From contig MNCI01026966.1 in assembly GCA_015680685.1 (NCBI GenBank), forward strand, positions 494,182 through 558,181: a stretch of DNA of 64,000 nt, written 5' to 3'. The DNA comes from Gnetum montanum (Eukaryota; Streptophyta; Gnetopsida; Gnetales; Gnetaceae). Every line of letters begins with the position of its first letter. The stretch's first letter is position 1. Positions 61,549-64,000 of this stretch are shown here, in pieces. Under the pieces are notes generated by a model. That model made no database searches. It was not told the origin of the DNA and saw only the letters and a program-made list of their open reading frames with translations. Made by a program: the position numbers and the translations under genes.

Positions 61549-62392
61549 GACGAAATAGTCCCAGGAGGTGACAGTGGTAACCACTGAGACATAGGAGGCA
61601 AACATCTACTTCAAGTACAAAGAAGTAGATATGAGCCAATACTAGATAAACAATGTGGCTTCAAACTCCTTGATCCAGAATATCCAAAAGGCTAGGCTTA
61701 TGGATTTATTCTTGGCCCCAAATCTGAGTGTTCCTACTACCTAGATGCTCTCCCTAATCAACTCCTTTTCTGACAACACAAGCCGCTTTCACATGCACAT
61801 ATAGGGCATACAGGTGGTCATTGAAATCAATGACTAGCTATTTGTGGACCTATTTGGTGTCCCTTCTGATGGCGTTCTCATATGGTTGAAGGGCAAGAAG
61901 GAGCTAACCCTTCAAAAGAAGGACATTCAGGAGTGGTTAGGGATTTCCAAGGAGCAGAAGGGGCTCCCCATGGAGAAGCTTAAAGAAGGACTCGCCAAGG
62001 ACGTTTACCCTATCTTCTATGCTCTCGCATTACCCTAGCTACTTTCCCAAGGGAAGGTCCTAGGGATTGAGTAGGCCTAGATAATGCATGAGGTCATGGA
62101 GGAGGAGGCCCATTACAACTAGGCCAGGTTTCTATGTAAAGGCTTGTAGTCCAAAATCTTGGGACTCCATAAGAAATCGGAGGCCCGTTCCAATATACAT
62201 TATGCCTTTTACATAGCCTATCTGAAGTGTTTCGTAGAGTTTCTAGTGGTTAACAAGAATAGAGCCTGGGTCATGTCAAATCGCAACCAGATTTCCATAC
62301 CGTGGATCTGCCAGATCCTCCAAACCACCTGAGCCCAAGATCCCTCAGAAATAATTGGGGATTCATTCTCTATGATGACTAAGGATCGGGTG
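61549..62392 (+). pseudogene. RE-F antisense ORF, partial
   Basis: Homologous to exon 3 of the RE-D and RE-C aORFs. It begins right after an AG acceptor at the same place (gttataag, 61548) and continues EVTVVTTET, IYFKYKEVDMSQ, ARLMDLFLAPN, LFVDLFGVPSDG, LSQGKVLGIE, MEEEAHYN. Exons 1-2 are absent: array ii ends within about 100 bases of it. It is cut at 62392 by the RE-G LTR. Several stops. Confidence 0.75.
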
Positions 62393-62599
62393 TGAAACAT
62401 CACAAAATTTTGAGCTTGGTACTTCTCCAACAAGAATCGAACTAAGTCATGATGCTCCCCGACATGACTAAAGTTTGAGGGCCCCATAGAAAGCTTCAAG
62501 CAGAGTCAAACTCAACAAGAAGCAGTTCCCTGGGATCCACAGATGACCATGACGAAATTTGCTAGCAAACATGGCAACTTCGGAGCTCAAGATACTCAG

Positions 62600-63170
62600 T
62601 CCTCACTAAGTATACATTCACAGTGTATACGCCTAGCGTACATGCCTCACATGTACCCTCAGCATGTATGATCAACGTATACACTCGGCATGCAACCCCC
62701 GAAGACGGCATGGAAGAAGCACTTCAAAGCATCAACTCACACGAACAGAGTAGTCATTAGGTGCTGAAATCATGCATTCTAGAGTTCATACGTTGAGTAT
62801 GTAATGTATATGCCCAGCGTATACACTCAGCAGATGCAGCATCTACGCCTAGCGTATACACCTAGCAGATGTAGCATCTACGCCCAGTAGATGCAGCATC
62901 TACGCCCAACATATACGCCAAGCATGTATAAAGTGTACGCCCAGCCTGCACAACGCACATCAATCAAAACTCTTCAGAACCATGTCAAATCAAGGTCAAC
63001 CATGTTGAAGGTCTACAAGAAACATCCTCGTGGCATCTGAATTCAAATCTGAAGGCCGAACGACTTCTTTTAATTTGATCAAGTTTGTACGCCAAGGTCA
63101 ACACGTATACGCTGGCGTACAGCGGTATACACTGGCGTATAGCAGTATACGCTGGCGTGCAGCATGCTGT
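62600..63170. repeat. GTATACGC/GCGTATAC motif array in RE-G U3
   Basis: At least fifteen short copies of gtatacgc, agcgtatac and agatgcagcatctacgcc variants, many palindromic, in three clusters (62610-62690, 62790-62960, 63105-63170). It occupies the position that GCTACGCTATG palindromes hold in the other LTRs. Confidence 0.7.
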
Positions 63171-63290
63171 ACACTTGTAAAATTTCATTCTTTTGCACTC
63201 GGTCAACACACCACATGTCACCCAACCCAAAAGTCCAGCACCCCATAGCCAATCATCCCCTCTCAGACCTGCGCCTAATGTCAAAACTCA

Positions 63291-63297
63291 TATAAAA
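63291..63297 (+). promoter_or_regulatory. RE-G LTR TATA box
   Basis: TATAAAA in actcatataaaaacccc, about 570 bases before the LTR end. Confidence 0.65.
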
Positions 63298-63873
63298 ACC
63301 CCAATTTTTCACTAGACAAGGGAGAGTAAATTTTGAGCAAAAACCAAAGAAAAACAAAGAAACAGAGATGCTAAGAAACTAGAGCTAAAACCCTGAACGC
63401 TGAACCTCGACTCTGCACGCTGAGCATACAGCCTTTATGTTGTGCCTGCAGTTGAACCCAACACATAATCACCCCTGCATCCACTGGAGCTATTCGTCCG
63501 CCTTGTGTCAAAGTCACAACTGCGTTAGACCGGTGCATTGTAACTTTCATTTCGCAATAATATTACTACATTTCTTTGCTAAAATTTGTTACAGTTTGTC
63601 ATTCATTATTGTATGTTTACTGCTTACACTCCTGTACGTTTATGCTCCATTTTACATTCATTATGTTGTTTACGTATGACCCAACATACAGTATATCGGT
63701 GTACGTTCGGGGAAATCCTTGCCTGATCTGCATGCAGATCACTCAACGTACTTTGCCTTCGTTAATTCTAGCTTGCCCTCAAGCAAAGGTAGGGTCTTCT
63801 GTGTGTGTCCAGGGATCTCCAGGTTTCTGTTTCATTTCAGCCAGAGACCGACGATTTCGGACGGTACAGAAAA

Positions 63874-63890
63874 TGGCGCTAGAAGGAGGG
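63874..63890 (+). other. RE-G primer-binding site
   Basis: TGGCGCTAGAAGGAGGG, identical to RE-A; the element's interior runs off the window. Confidence 0.85.
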
Positions 63891-64000
63891 CCTGACTTAT
63901 TTTCTGTTTAATTGAAACGCTGATCATGTTACCTATTCAAACATAGGGTCTACACTACTACAGTGTCTACACTACTACAGTGTTTTTTCAACAAAAACAC

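Larger units (their letters stand above)
35994..62392 (-). mobile_element. RE-F, split by RE-C and truncated by RE-G
   Basis: Minus-strand element in two pieces. The left piece (35994-39912) is the 3' LTR, 3' untranslated region, array iii and the integrase end. The right piece (58332-62392) is the integrase start, aRNH, RNH, RT, array ii and part of the aORF. The two halves of integrase meet exactly across the RE-C insertion. Its gag and 5' LTR are not in the window. It sits in RE-H; the left flank is gtaag (35989-35993). Confidence 0.88.
62393..63868 (+). repeat. RE-G 5' LTR
   Basis: Starts TGAAACATCACAAAATTTTG at 62393, breaking the RE-F aORF, and ends ACGGTACA at 63868 (1,476 bp). Its last ~150 bases resemble the RE-A LTR end (agcttgccctcaagc.aagg.agggtc). 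The primer-binding site follows. The likely target flank is gggtg (62388-62392). Confidence 0.82.

Overview
The window is plant nuclear DNA built almost entirely of nested LTR retrotransposons of one Ty3/gypsy (Metaviridae) group. The group is Tat-like. It has reverse transcriptase followed by a conventional RNase H, then a second archaeal-type RNase H, then integrase, and its gag zinc knuckle and LTR layout are plant-type. The sequence does not show which plant; a large, TE-rich genome is likely. CG sites are scarce and TG/CA frequent in the old copies, as expected of methylated, decaying plant repeats. I found no tRNA, rRNA or intact host gene.

Layout (names are mine). RE-A (minus, 1-6057): the start of a young element, with a 5' LTR at 3411-6057 and an uninterrupted gag-protease frame running off the left edge. 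It sits inside RE-D. RE-D (minus, 6058-30649): an old element with a 5' LTR at 28282-30649 and a complete but broken coding region. Its 3' end has been tandemly duplicated with a 5150-bp offset. 30650-34287: AT-rich, possible remains of a spliced gene, plus unexplained sequence. RE-H (plus, 34288-35993): a gag relic. RE-F (minus, 35994-39912 and 58332-62392) inserted into RE-H and was then split by RE-C (plus, 39913-58331, 18.4 kb, both LTRs present). RE-F is interrupted again at 62393 by the 5' LTR of RE-G (plus, runs off the right edge).

The unusual feature is the family's architecture. Between protease and reverse transcriptase, where related Ogre elements carry an intron, RE-D, RE-C and RE-F carry a 5-kb cassette on the OPPOSITE strand. 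It encodes a multi-exon protein (antisense ORF, 'aORF') with donor and acceptor sites shared between copies. Short tandem arrays ending in CTTAAACTAGCA-like sequence mark the boundaries: after protease, before reverse transcriptase, and after integrase. The LTR U3 regions carry spaced palindromes of GCTACGCTATG/CATAGCGTAGC type, and similar motifs lie upstream of the aORF. A 3' untranslated hairpin with a compensatory base-pair change and a short conserved ORF precede the polypurine tract.

Expected working: the LTR promoter drives full-length RNA, giving gag-protease from the first ORF. RT/RNH/aRNH/IN must be reached past the 5-6 kb cassette, probably by splicing. The aORF would need its own promoter on the other strand. 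All copies except RE-A (and possibly RE-G, seen only as its LTR) are inactivated by stops and frameshifts. Three single-N joins exist; those at 17259 and 55090 carry unmerged or inverted contig overlaps and should be treated as assembly errors.
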